Notes under the pieces: generated by a model
Seen by the model: the letters and a program-made list of their open reading frames with translations, nothing else
Told to the model about the DNA's origin: nothing
Databases searched by the model: none
Origin: Bacillota bacterium
Lineage (GTDB): Bacteria; Bacillota; Clostridia; Lachnospirales; Lachnospiraceae
Assembly: GCA_023415595.1 (NCBI GenBank)
Contig: JAEZJW010000046.1
Location: 1-41,261, forward strand
Reading direction: 5' to 3'
DNA length: 41,261 nucleotides
Part shown: positions 23,420 to 32,009 of the stretch, in pieces
How positions within the stretch are numbered: the first letter of the stretch is position 1
How the letters are laid out: the number at the start of each line of letters is the position of its first letter
Translations under genes and position numbers: made by a program

Positions 23420-23482
23420 ACGGCCTTAGAGCAGACACTGACAAATTTAGTGTTGTCAGTACGATACTCCAAGGCCGTTTTG
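23420..23482 (+). terminator. Two-stem terminator after the small membrane protein gene
   Basis: ACGGCCTT (23420-23427) pairs with AAGGCCGT (23471-23478), followed by TTTTG. An inner ACTGACA/TTGTCAGT stem (from 23438 to 23460) sits within the loop. It separates this gene from the convergent substrate-binding protein gene. Confidence 0.8.
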
Positions 23483-23570
23483 TACCACATTACTCGTTTA
23501 CACAACATGTTTCACTTCATAGTTGAAATCGTTCATTGTAATTTATAAATCATACTACCTAACAGGATTT

Positions 23571-24563
23571 TTATTTCATGGCTTTATCAGCATATTTCGT
23601 AGTAATGATCTTATCATAAGGAACGCGGGCAGATAGCTCTCCTGCTTCCTCCAGAATATCCTGTAAGAGCTCCAGACTCTCTTTCTCAAATACCAGATTA
23701 TCCTTCCAGGTGTCCTGCTCATAATACCTTGTAACAATCATAATAAGGGTATCCTTATCAGTTTCTTTGAATTGAGGTGCGATTACATCAGCAATCTGCT
23801 CCGGAGTATGGGTCTGAACATAATCCATTCCCTTCTGGATGGCATTTGTGAATTTTTGAATCACCTCAGGATGCTTCTCGATATAACTCTTCTTGGCGGA
23901 GAAGGCAGTATAAGGAACCTTACCGCTCTCTACACCTAAGGAGGCAACTACTTTGCCTGCACCTTGAAGCTCCAGACCTGTAGCGGCAGGCTCGAATTCA
24001 ATCGTATAATCTCCTGTACCAGCTGCAAAGGCTTGAGATGTCAGGCCGAAATCAATATTCTGAATAATCGTAAGATCTTTCTTAGGATCAATCCCCTGCT
24101 TCTTTAAGATGTACTCAAACACCATCTGCGGCATACCGCCCGGTCTTCCGCCAATAATGGTCTTGCCCTTTACGTTATCCCAGACGAATTCCTCATCCTT
24201 GTCTTTGGATACCAGGAAGTTACCTGCACGTTGGGTCAGTTGTGCGAAGTTAATGACATAATCTTCTGCACCCTGGTTATATACATAGATCGATGCTTCG
24301 GCCCCCATGAAACCGATATCGCAGTCTCCGCTGAGCACGGCAGTCATTGTCTTATCGGCTCCAAGTCCGTTTACCAGATTGACCTTAAGTCCTTCCTCCT
24401 CAAAGTATCCTTCCTCAAATGCCACATACATCGGTGCATAGAAGATCGAATGAGCAACTTCATTCAACGTAATTTCAGTCAGTCCGTCCTTACTCTTGCA
24501 GCCGGCAAAAAGCGAAGCTGCCATCGTAATTACAGCAAGTATGCTAATCAATTTCCGTTTCAT
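23571..24563 (-). CDS. ABC transporter substrate-binding lipoprotein (NMT1/SsuA/ThiY-like)
   Basis: The 330-residue protein has a lipoprotein signal (MKRKLISILAVITMAASLFAGC, Cys22). The periplasmic-binding fold is shown by LNEVAHSIFYAPMYVAFEEGYFEEEGLKV, typical of nitrate/sulfonate/taurine/thiamine-precursor binders. VLSGDCDIGFMGAEASIYVY and GKTIIGGRPGGMPQMVFEYIL are further conserved blocks. This family feeds substrate to SsuB/SsuC-type ABC pumps, but no permease or ATPase gene is next to it. The substrate cannot be told from sequence; thiamine pyrimidine, sulfonates and nitrate analogues are candidates. The start has GGGAGG. It lies 115 bases after the cadherin-repeat gene in the same direction, and I saw no riboswitch in that gap. 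Confidence 0.9.
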   Translation of the reverse strand: MKRKLISILAVITMAASLFAGCKSKDGLTEITLNEVAHSIFYAPMYVAFEEGYFEEEGLKVNLVNGLGADKTMTAVLSGDCDIGFMGAEASIYVYNQGAEDYVINFAQLTQRAGNFLVSKDKDEEFVWDNVKGKTIIGGRPGGMPQMVFEYILKKQGIDPKKDLTIIQNIDFGLTSQAFAAGTGDYTIEFEPAATGLELQGAGKVVASLGVESGKVPYTAFSAKKSYIEKHPEVIQKFTNAIQKGMDYVQTHTPEQIADVIAPQFKETDKDTLIMIVTRYYEQDTWKDNLVFEKESLELLQDILEEAGELSARVPYDKIITTKYADKAMK

Positions 24564-24678
24564 TGATGCCCTCCCAGAAAAAATATACTACCTCTACTAA
24601 TATATCTTTTCCGGTGATGGTTGTGCCTGTTTTACAGGAGAAAACATTCGACCCATTACCTATTCCTGATCCTATCTT

Positions 24679-27600
24679 CTACTTTACAGCTTTGCTTCGG
24701 ATGATATATAAAGTATGTATTTTGTAGCTTACACCATCTTCTGCAATTACTTTAATATATACCTTGGTCAGAACACTTTTCAGCTTCACTTTCCCGCTGA
24801 TTACTTTGGTACAGGCTTTATCGGAATATAGCTTCCAGGTCGCACCTTTACTGACTGTAATATTGACCTTGGATGTGGTTGAATTATACTTTACTTTCGC
24901 TTTCAATAAGGATGCGTCGATGGATGTCTTTGCCGGTGTAATCACACTCATGATTTCACATTGGTTTGATTTAACGCTCCCATCCTTTACAATTGTAAAG
25001 GTACTGAACTTGGAAACACTGAACTTAAGTCCATAAACACCATCCCTGTATAGTACGATCTCTCCTCTGATTACTTCCTTTTCACCATCACTGTGTTCAA
25101 CATATACCGCCAATTTACTCAAGAGCTCTTCCTTCTCTTTATCATCCTTCGGAATTACGATGTCGGTTAATGGTAATACGATATCTACCGTTGTATGCGG
25201 CATATTTGTCTCGATTTCCATCGGGCGGCCGATTACAGCGATATCTTCTCCAAGTAACTGCACCAGCATCCCATTCTTCGAGGCTCTTTCCGTCAAATCC
25301 TGCTTCTTCTCTTCCTCTGTCATAGGAGTTAATCTGAAATATAAATCCTCCTCCATTTCTTCACTGGCAGTTTCAATGGAAGCATTCGCTATACTGATTC
25401 TTACATTTTCTGTCTCAAGCTCCAAGCTTAATTCTGTATCCGATAATAAATCAAGGGATTCTGTTGGGATGTTCACTTTAACCTCAGCAACTTTATCCTT
25501 AGCTACTGGAGCAACAAGCCTTACGGCCTTTGCGTTCTCATCTGCCAGCTTTTCGATGGACTCCGCTGCTTTTTGTTTCCCAAAGGTAATGCTGTCTTTT
25601 ATAATACCATCCGAAGTTGTTGTTCTTTCAACCTCAATCTTTGCAACGCTGTTCTCCGTTGTTCCATTCGTTACATCAAGTGTTATTGTTTCAACAGATG
25701 GTATCGTGGTCTGTGGAGAAGGCGGCGTATTAATTACCTTATTAACTGCAATCGTAAAGGATTTTTCATAATACAAGCCACCTGCATCCGTTACACGAAT
25801 CCTGATATCATAACTGCTCTTGGTATTAAAATCAAAAACCAAAGCAGATTTTAGTACATTTCCGGTAATGTTGAAGGCTGAATTATCTATATCCCCTGTA
25901 CCGCTTACCAATGAATAAGTGAAGCTGCTTCCTGCATCTGCATCTGTTCCTGATAGTGTTCCGACGGTTGTACCAGCCGCACTATTCTCATTTATACTAT
26001 TTTTTGATAATGCTAGATTAGTAGGCTCTTCATTGATATCAGTAATTGTGATTACGAATGCTTTCTCAAAGCTTAATCCTTCGTCATCCGTTGTACGTAT
26101 TCTGATATTATAATTGGATTTCCCCTCATAATTAGGTTCAATTGCTAATTTCAGTTCATTTCCTGATATGATAAAGCTTGCATTATCAGTACTTCCCGAG
26201 CCTGCTACCAACGTGTAGATAAAGCTTAAGCTATCCGGGTCTGTTGAACTTAATATAGCCAGAGTTGTGCCTGAAGCCGTATTCTCATTAACGCTGTCAC
26301 CTGATATAACAATATTTGCAGGTGCATCATTTCCGTCAGTTACAGTAATGGTAAACGGTTTCTCAAAAGTAAGAGCGCCATCGCTGACTCTTACCCTGAT
26401 TGTATAGCTTGACTTTGTTTCATAATCCGGTACTGCTGCAAGCTTCAGCACATTGCTGGATATGGTAAAGCTCGCATTATCCGTATCCCCGGCACCTGCT
26501 GCCAGTGTATAGGTAAATGCTGTTCCCGCATCAGGATCAGTTCCTGTTAAGGTCCCGACCGTGGTTCCTGCTGCAACATTTTCTGGTACACTGGTACCGG
26601 AGAGGCTTATATCTGTCGGAGCTTCATTCACATTAGTTATCGTAATCGTAATAGCCTTATCAAAGTAAAAGCTTGTTTCATCGGTTGTTCTGATACGGAT
26701 GGTGTAGCTGTTCTTTACTTCGTAATTCGGAACCACTGCAAGCTTCAATATATCTCCTGTCAGGGTGAAGCTGGCATTATCCGTATCCCCGGAGCCGGTT
26801 GTAAATGAATAGGTATAGGATCCGGTTCCGTCCGTATCGGTACTGCTTAAGGTTCCGATTGTTGTTCCGATGGCCGAATTCTCTGCAATACTATGATTTG
26901 ATATAGTGATATCAGTCGGCGGATCATCTCCATCCGTTACATTGATGGTAAGAACCTTCTCATAGTACAGGGAGGTAGAATCCGTTGTCCTGATCCGGAT
27001 ACTATAGCTGTTCTTAACTTCATAATCCGGAGATACATTAATCTGCAGGGTGTTCCCGGATAAGCTGAAGCTTGTGTTATCAGTTGCTCCGATTCCGGAT
27101 GCCAGACTGTAGGTAAAGGCTCCGCCCTCCTGATCCGTTGAACTTAAGGTTCCGATCGTTGTTCCTATCGCACAGTGTTCCAGAACACTTGAACCCGTAA
27201 GAACGATATCTGTCGGAGCATCCGGTGCGTTCGTTATATTTATGGTAAATGCTTTGTCATAGTTCAAAGCTCCGTCACTGACTCTTACTGTAATATTGTA
27301 GGTATTCTTTATCTCATAATCAGGTACCGCAGCTAATTTCAGACTGTTACCCGATATAGTAAAGCCTGCATAATCTCCTACCGCCGGTAGGGAATAAACA
27401 AAGGTAGTCCCTGCATCCGGGTCCGTTCCTGTTAAGGTCCCGATCGTTGTTCCGATTGCACTGTTCTCAGCTATTGAATTATTTGAAAGGGTTATATCTG
27501 TTGGTGCTTCATTCACATTAGTAACTGATATCGTAAATACTTTTTCAGAATAGAGTCCGTGATTATCCATGGAACGTATACGGATACTATAGCTGTTCTT

Positions 27601-29535
27601 GATCTCATAATTTGTTGAAGCATTTAATACCAGAACATCGCCTGCCAGAGTAAAGCTTGCATTATCTGCATCACCTGTGCCTGCTGCTAAGGTGTAGGTA
27701 AAAGTATCACCGGCGTTATCTGTAGTAACAAAAGTTCCGATCTCAGCTCCAAGAGCCGCATTCTCAGCAAAACTTCCTCCGGTTAAGGTGATATCAGCCG
27801 GTGGGTCATTACCGTCAAGAATCGTAATAGTAAATGACTGTTCAAATGTTAGGTAGCCGTCACTTACCCTCACCCTGATAGTATAGCTGTTCTTTGTTTC
27901 AAAATCCGGTACGAATGCACTTCTTAAATCAGCAGTATTGATAGAAAAACTAGCATTATCCGTATCTCCGGCACCACTCACTAAGGAATAGGTAAAGGAT
28001 ACGCCTGCATCCGGGTCGATTCCCGAGAAGGTACCGATCGTTGTTCCGGCTGCACTGTGCTCCAAAATACTTGAGTTCGAAATATTTAATCCGGTCGGTG
28101 CTTCATTGACATTCGTTATTGTAATAGTAAAAGCCTTATCATAAAGATATGTCCCATCACTGACATGAGCCATGATATTGAAGCTGTTATCAGCTTCAAA
28201 ATCCGGAACCATATTCAGTATTAGTGTATTGCCGGTCAGTGTAAAGCTATCATTATCCACTAATCCAGCCGGCAGGGTATAACTCAGGGAAGCTCCGGCA
28301 TCAGGATCTGTTCCTGTAAGGGTCCCTATTGTAGTTCCAGACGCAGAATTTTCAGCAATACTTGTACTAGATAGAATTATATTGGTCGGTGCTTCATTGA
28401 CATCCGTAATTGCTACAGTAAATGGCTTGGAATAAGTTAATCCCGCTTCATCCTCTGTCTGGATCCGAATATTATAGCTGGATTTATTCTCAAAGTTCGG
28501 AACCATGTTAAGTCTTAGTTCACTTCCCAGGATAGAAAAACTCGCATTATCAGTATCACCGATTCCGCTGACTAAGGAATATGTAAACAAACTGCTGTCC
28601 GGATCAGTAGAGCTTAAATCGCCAACCTTCGTTCCTGATGCTGTATTCTCTGCAATGCTTGTATTACCCAAAGTAATATCCGTGGGGGACAGGGCAGGAA
28701 ACGTCAAAGCTGCGCTATTCGATGTGGCTGTATAAGTACCATCATTGGTTACTAGGCATCTGTATAAATAATGATTCATTCCAGGCGTCACACCTGTGAT
28801 ACTCAACGATGTTGATGTGGCACCACTATATACCCCACCGTTTGATACATTCGCAAAGCTTGTACCGGATCCTGTAGTATCTACCTGCCATTGATAGGTT
28901 AAAACATTTCCAATGGCTGCAACGGAAAAGCTCGTATTGTTACCGCTTGCAACTGTAACATTACTTGGCTGGGTTTTAATAACCGGGGTAGTGACAGGTG
29001 TGATGTTAAAGTTATCAAAATACCCCTCAGAGCTGTTCGTCCAACTTAACGTAAACGATGTAATTCCTGCAAAGGCAGAAGATGGTGTTATGGTAGTATT
29101 CGTATTATTTGGTAAGAGAAATGTTTCAGTTGTTGACCCAGTAGTGATTGAAAGGTTATCTGACCCATATTTATTAGCACACACAAAACTATTCAATATA
29201 AAGGGCTTACCACTTTCTAGACCGACTATTATCGTTCCGGTAGGTTTAGTCGCAAGATCAGCGCTAGCCATATAAACAACAAGACCGTCGATCAATGATG
29301 GATTTGCCAGTGTGGTAAGTTCAAAATTTGCTATCGTAGCAGAATAATTCGTAACTACATCGGAGCCGGTGGATGAATAAACCTGTAATTTATAAGCGTC
29401 ATTCGTGTCAGTAAGTATATTGTCATACGTTGCCTCTTCCGTATTAAACCCAAAGGTAACAGCCAATGCTACGCCACCTGGCAATAGCCACAGCATCAGA
29501 ACTGTCATTATCACTAATATTATTCTTTTCTTCAT
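24679..29535 (-). CDS. Large secreted cadherin-repeat protein
   Basis: The 1618-residue protein has a signal peptide (1-25). Residues about 26-180 form a lectin/carbohydrate-binding-like beta domain (GYFDNFNITP at its end). An Ig-like domain (about 184-281) has QPSNVTVASGNNTSFSV and LTYQWQVD. Ten cadherin-like repeats of about 99 residues (282-1270) follow, each with PTDITLSNxSIAENSAxGT, TDPDAG, YTL, YEIKNSYxIRIR and ITNVNEAP; the acidic and Asn-Glu motifs fit calcium binding between repeats. The C-terminal 348 residues include an Asp/Glu-rich region and a final cadherin-like beta-sandwich. No LPXTG motif, S-layer domain or C-terminal helix is present, so attachment to the cell is not explained. 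The start has GGAGG. An adhesive or matrix role is likely but unproven. Confidence 0.9.
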   Translation of the reverse strand: MKKRIILVIMTVLMLWLLPGGVALAVTFGFNTEEATYDNILTDTNDAYKLQVYSSTGSDVVTNYSATIANFELTTLANPSLIDGLVVYMASADLATKPTGTIIVGLESGKPFILNSFVCANKYGSDNLSITTGSTTETFLLPNNTNTTITPSSAFAGITSFTLSWTNSSEGYFDNFNITPVTTPVIKTQPSNVTVASGNNTSFSVAAIGNVLTYQWQVDTTGSGTSFANVSNGGVYSGATSTSLSITGVTPGMNHYLYRCLVTNDGTYTATSNSAALTFPALSPTDITLGNTSIAENTASGTKVGDLSSTDPDSSLFTYSLVSGIGDTDNASFSILGSELRLNMVPNFENKSSYNIRIQTEDEAGLTYSKPFTVAITDVNEAPTNIILSSTSIAENSASGTTIGTLTGTDPDAGASLSYTLPAGLVDNDSFTLTGNTLILNMVPDFEADNSFNIMAHVSDGTYLYDKAFTITITNVNEAPTGLNISNSSILEHSAAGTTIGTFSGIDPDAGVSFTYSLVSGAGDTDNASFSINTADLRSAFVPDFETKNSYTIRVRVSDGYLTFEQSFTITILDGNDPPADITLTGGSFAENAALGAEIGTFVTTDNAGDTFTYTLAAGTGDADNASFTLAGDVLVLNASTNYEIKNSYSIRIRSMDNHGLYSEKVFTISVTNVNEAPTDITLSNNSIAENSAIGTTIGTLTGTDPDAGTTFVYSLPAVGDYAGFTISGNSLKLAAVPDYEIKNTYNITVRVSDGALNYDKAFTINITNAPDAPTDIVLTGSSVLEHCAIGTTIGTLSSTDQEGGAFTYSLASGIGATDNTSFSLSGNTLQINVSPDYEVKNSYSIRIRTTDSTSLYYEKVLTINVTDGDDPPTDITISNHSIAENSAIGTTIGTLSSTDTDGTGSYTYSFTTGSGDTDNASFTLTGDILKLAVVPNYEVKNSYTIRIRTTDETSFYFDKAITITITNVNEAPTDISLSGTSVPENVAAGTTVGTLTGTDPDAGTAFTYTLAAGAGDTDNASFTISSNVLKLAAVPDYETKSSYTIRVRVSDGALTFEKPFTITVTDGNDAPANIVISGDSVNENTASGTTLAILSSTDPDSLSFIYTLVAGSGSTDNASFIISGNELKLAIEPNYEGKSNYNIRIRTTDDEGLSFEKAFVITITDINEEPTNLALSKNSINENSAAGTTVGTLSGTDADAGSSFTYSLVSGTGDIDNSAFNITGNVLKSALVFDFNTKSSYDIRIRVTDAGGLYYEKSFTIAVNKVINTPPSPQTTIPSVETITLDVTNGTTENSVAKIEVERTTTSDGIIKDSITFGKQKAAESIEKLADENAKAVRLVAPVAKDKVAEVKVNIPTESLDLLSDTELSLELETENVRISIANASIETASEEMEEDLYFRLTPMTEEEKKQDLTERASKNGMLVQLLGEDIAVIGRPMEIETNMPHTTVDIVLPLTDIVIPKDDKEKEELLSKLAVYVEHSDGEKEVIRGEIVLYRDGVYGLKFSVSKFSTFTIVKDGSVKSNQCEIMSVITPAKTSIDASLLKAKVKYNSTTSKVNITVSKGATWKLYSDKACTKVISGKVKLKSVLTKVYIKVIAEDGVSYKIHTLYIIRSKAVK
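25726..28692 (-). repeat. Ten tandem approx. 297-bp cadherin-coding repeats
   Basis: The coding region for residues 282-1270 consists of ten head-to-tail units of about 290-300 bases. Neighbouring units share long protein stretches such as GTTIGTL and DTDNASF while their third codon positions differ. This suggests old duplications kept by selection, with some units more recent. Such a tract is prone to copy-number change and assembly collapse. Confidence 0.85.
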
Positions 29536-29801
29536 ACTAATCCTCCATACTGCTAAGCGGCAGCTCTAATACCTGAATGAACCGGGATCATTACCATCTC
29601 CAAGGAACTTCCAGTTTTACTACATTTATTTACATTATAGTTCAAAATTTACATATGAATCAATATGTATTTACTAAATAATAACATTTATTTCTTTTTT
29701 ATGATAATTTTCCTTTAATAGATACTAAACTTGCCGGAAAGCTTAGAATAGTTCAATCCTCCCTGCAAATCATAATGATATCGGAGAGAGGTGAGTTAAT
29801 A

Positions 29802-30902
29802 TTGCGAAGGTTAAGCTATAACAAAGTGCTCATGATAAAAAAGTTATATAAAATCTTTCTTGCCGTTCTGCTGCTGTTTTCTTCCCTTTCTATGACCGGA
29901 ATCCTATTCATTTTCCAGACCTTCTTTGGCAGGTTTGAGAAGAATTATAATACAGGCTATCTGGCCTATGAGGATGTGGAGGAACTATATGAAAGGTCCG
30001 TTATAGAATTCCCTTCCGGAAAGAATCAGCTTAAGGGTTATATCTACGGGGAAGCAAATAATAAGGGTCTGGTGGTAATTGCCCACGGACTTGGCGGAGG
30101 TGCTGAAAGCTATTTGGCAGAAACCTTGTATTTCGTAGACCGTGGCTGGAGGGTCTTCTCCTTCGACTGTACCGGAAGCTTCGGCAGTGAAGGCATTGGG
30201 ATCGGTGGCTTATCCCAGTCATTGATAGACCTAAAGGCGGCGCTGAACTATATAGAAAATAATAGTTCCATGAAACGGCTTCCGCTTATGCTTTACGGCC
30301 ACAGCATGGGAGGTTATGCTGTTACCTCAATCTTAAATTACGAGAATTATGATATCGAAGCCGTGGTTAGTGTAGCAGGCTTCAATTCCCCTCTTCAGGC
30401 TATGGTTGAGAGGTCAAGCCAGTACATTGGATTTTTTGCTTATCTGGAATATCCTTATCTATGGATATACGATGCTCTGACATATGGCAGTACTGCCTCC
30501 GTACAGGCTATAAATGGTATTAATCGTTCTGATACCCCTGTCATGATCATTCATGGGGAAAAGGATAAATCAGTTACCTATGATGGCTCAGGAATTATTG
30601 CACACAGGGATCTGATTACGAATCCCAATGTTGTCTACAAAACCTGCTCCACACCGTACAGAAATGACCATAAGAATCTATGTATTACTGAATCTGCTTA
30701 TCGATACAGGAAGGAGATTAAGGACGGCTACAAGAAGCTCTCCATACGATATCACCATAACGTACCAAGGAAAATTAAGGTAAACTATTATGGTGCCATC
30801 GATGCTATGAAGGCAAGTGAGTTGGATTCAGAGTTTATGTCTTCTATTAACCAGTTTTACGAAAATACTTTGCTTAACAGATATGTACAAAATGACAACT
30901 AA
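29802..30902 (+). CDS. Membrane-anchored alpha/beta hydrolase, probable TTG start
   Basis: The protein has about 366 residues from the TTG start at 29802. A basic N-terminus and one membrane helix (FLAVLLLFSSLSMTGILFIF) put the catalytic domain outside the membrane. The alpha/beta hydrolase core has HGLGGGAESY (oxyanion loop), the nucleophile Ser168 in YGHSMGGYA, the acid in IHGEKDKSV, and His in RNDHKNL. It is thus a complete Ser-Asp-His set, as in esterases, lipases and peptidases of the family. The substrate is unknown. TTG at 29802 is favoured because AGAGGTGAG lies 7 bases upstream; the ATG at 29775 has no ribosome site. It diverges from the cadherin-repeat gene, so the two may share a control region in 29536-29801. 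Confidence 0.87.
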   Translation: MRRLSYNKVLMIKKLYKIFLAVLLLFSSLSMTGILFIFQTFFGRFEKNYNTGYLAYEDVEELYERSVIEFPSGKNQLKGYIYGEANNKGLVVIAHGLGGGAESYLAETLYFVDRGWRVFSFDCTGSFGSEGIGIGGLSQSLIDLKAALNYIENNSSMKRLPLMLYGHSMGGYAVTSILNYENYDIEAVVSVAGFNSPLQAMVERSSQYIGFFAYLEYPYLWIYDALTYGSTASVQAINGINRSDTPVMIIHGEKDKSVTYDGSGIIAHRDLITNPNVVYKTCSTPYRNDHKNLCITESAYRYRKEIKDGYKKLSIRYHHNVPRKIKVNYYGAIDAMKASELDSEFMSSINQFYENTLLNRYVQNDN

Positions 30903-30920
30903 CCGATAATCTAATCCAAT

Positions 30921-30998
30921 AAAAAATACCTTTTCATATTTCAAACCTGAAAATTCAAAATAGATCGAATAAGCAGTGAGTTGAAAATGCAAAGGTAT
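30921..30998 (-). terminator. Long imperfect hairpin terminator of the XRE regulator gene
   Basis: ATACCTTTTCATATTTCAA (30926-30944) pairs with 30981-30998 with one bulge and one mismatch. On the minus strand the stem is followed by six T (30921-30926). It ends the regulator transcript about 50 bases past its stop, facing the hydrolase gene. Confidence 0.75.
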
Positions 30999-31050
30999 CG
31001 ATATACATAATTATAATTAAGTTAACAGCTAGGCATTGTATCGCTTACGA

Positions 31051-31491
31051 TTATTCACCCTCCTCATGGATATCTAGTCCTTCCGCACATTTTAGGATCT
31101 TATTCTCTGTCTCCACTTCATCAATTTCAACAGAGTTTTGATAGCCATACGCAATCCTTAGAATATATTCCTTTATGATCTTACGCTTCTGCTCTTCCAG
31201 CTTGGAATATTCATATATGATCCGTTTATCAAGCTCATCGAGCTGATAATATGTCGCCAGCTGTTCTATTCCGTCAGAGAGCTTCTGCCTAAACATCTCT
31301 CCGGTCCCGTGCCTCAGCCAATTGTTGTTTACATTGAATTCTCTGCAAATCATCAGCAGCATCTGTTCAGTCAGATTACGCTGACCGCTTTCTATTTTCG
31401 AAATGCCTGCTCCGGTAACCCCCAATTTATTGCCAAAGGTCTTCTGGCTCATATTAAGTTTCTTTCTAAGAAGCTGTACTCTTGTATTCAC
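31051..31491 (-). CDS. XRE-family transcription regulator (probable GTG start)
   Basis: The 146-residue protein has an N-terminal helix-turn-helix (about 3-60): RVQLLRKKLNMSQKTFGNKLGVTGAGISKIESGQR. The signature NNNWLRHGTGEMF follows, as in many phage-like or clostridial regulators. A helical C-terminal part (LDELDKRIIYEYSKLEEQKRK) probably makes dimers. The start is taken as GTG at 31491 because NTRVQLL begins the domain and GGAAAGG lies about 10 bases upstream; a TTG at 31524 lies close to the -10 and adds 11 unlike residues. It has a good promoter (TTGACT-17-TAATAT). It diverges from a 48-residue gene across a region with repeated TATTGAC sites, which suggests it controls both genes. Confidence 0.85.
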   Translation of the reverse strand: MNTRVQLLRKKLNMSQKTFGNKLGVTGAGISKIESGQRNLTEQMLLMICREFNVNNNWLRHGTGEMFRQKLSDGIEQLATYYQLDELDKRIIYEYSKLEEQKRKIIKEYILRIAYGYQNSVEIDEVETENKILKCAEGLDIHEEGE

Positions 31492-31514
31492 TTTTGCACG
31501 CCCTTTCCAATCTA

Positions 31515-31543
31515 ATATTAACAAAAGTAGACAAAATAGTCAA
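31515..31543 (-). promoter_or_regulatory. Promoter of the XRE regulator gene
   Basis: On the minus strand TTGACT (31538-31543) and TAATAT (31515-31520) are 17 bases apart. The -35 lies within a TATTGAC half-site (minus strand, near 31538-31545), so binding there could block transcription. Confidence 0.65.
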
Positions 31544-31562
31544 TAATAACCAGTATTGAATA

Positions 31563-31591
31563 TTGACATGGAATGCTATTATATGTATAAT
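31563..31591 (+). promoter_or_regulatory. Perfect consensus promoter of the 48-residue gene
   Basis: TTGACA (31563-31568) and TATAAT (31586-31591) are exactly 17 bases apart, both full consensus. TATTGACAT occurs at 31561-31569 and again at 31591-31599, flanking the -10. This strong promoter with repeated half-sites is most simply explained as repressor-controlled. Confidence 0.8.
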
Positions 31592-31643
31592 ATTGACATA
31601 GTCACTTTTTTTAATTGCCATTGTCACATATTGAGGTAATAAC

Positions 31644-31790
31644 ATGAAAATGGAGAAACCGATTCCGGTGGTAAGAAAAGATATCCCTGTCATCATAAAG
31701 GCAATTAAAAGGCTGGATACTTCGAAAAAGCAAGATATCATAAATAAAATAGCTGATATAAAGTCCAAACCTGAGGATTTACAGAAATAA
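31644..31790 (+). CDS. 48-residue small protein, unknown function
   Basis: The short gene reads MKMEKPIPVVRKDIPVIIKA and ends in PEDLQK. GAGG lies 8 bases before the ATG, and a perfect consensus promoter with an expected start near 31598 drives it. The protein is basic and mostly helical in appearance, with hydrophobic residues spaced as in an amphipathic helix (IIKAIKRLDTSKKQDIINKI). It has no membrane segment. It diverges from an XRE regulator, an arrangement seen in toxin-antitoxin, quorum-peptide and phage-control pairs. No family is recognised, so its role is open. A 21-bp inverted repeat begins nine bases after its stop. Confidence 0.65.
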   Translation: MKMEKPIPVVRKDIPVIIKAIKRLDTSKKQDIINKIADIKSKPEDLQK

Positions 31791-31798
31791 CAATTCAG

Positions 31799-31894
31799 TT
31801 TCCAATAAAGCATAAGACTAAAAATATGTATGCCCCATATGCATTCAATATAGAATAATGTCCGAACACCATAAGTCTTATGCTTTATTGGAAA
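31799..31894. repeat. 96-bp inverted repeat with perfect 21-bp arms
   Basis: The arms 31799-31819 and 31874-31894 are perfect 21-base inverted copies (TTTCCAATAAAGCATAAGACT and its complement), around a 54-base AT-rich centre. The arms are not followed by a T-run on either strand, so it is not a standard terminator. It may be a miniature inverted-repeat element, a processed RNA hairpin, or an unusual 3' end for the 48-residue gene. Confidence 0.75.
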
Positions 31895-31945
31895 TTGATA
31901 TTTAGCTGATTCGCCAATAAAATCTTGATATAGTCAGTAGGGCAT

Positions 31946-31995
31946 AAAGAAAAGTACCCTTGAAACAGTCTTGACTGCTCAGAGTACTTTTCTTT
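31946..31995 (-). terminator. Terminator of htrA
   Basis: A 12-bp stem, AAAGAAAAGTAC (31946-31957) against 31984-31995, follows the htrA stop by 14 bases on the minus strand. The final arm itself ends in CTTT, so the T-tract is part of the stem. Confidence 0.7.
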
Positions 31996-32009
31996 TACTA
32001 TCACTTTAT

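Noticed and set aside
24564..24678. TPP or other riboswitch ahead of the substrate-binding protein gene
   Set aside because: Only a small CCTG/CAGG hairpin is visible; no conserved TPP, SAM or cobalamin core sequences were recognised in the 115-base gap.
25160..25771. A 203-codon plus-strand frame inside the cadherin-repeat gene
   Set aside because: It lies antisense to a well-supported gene, has Ser/Val-rich low-complexity content typical of a shadow frame, and has no ribosome site.
31466..31813. A 115-codon minus-strand frame with hydrophobic segments opposite the 48-residue gene
   Set aside because: It covers two divergent consensus promoters and the opposite-strand small gene. Its hydrophobicity follows from AT-rich antisense sequence.
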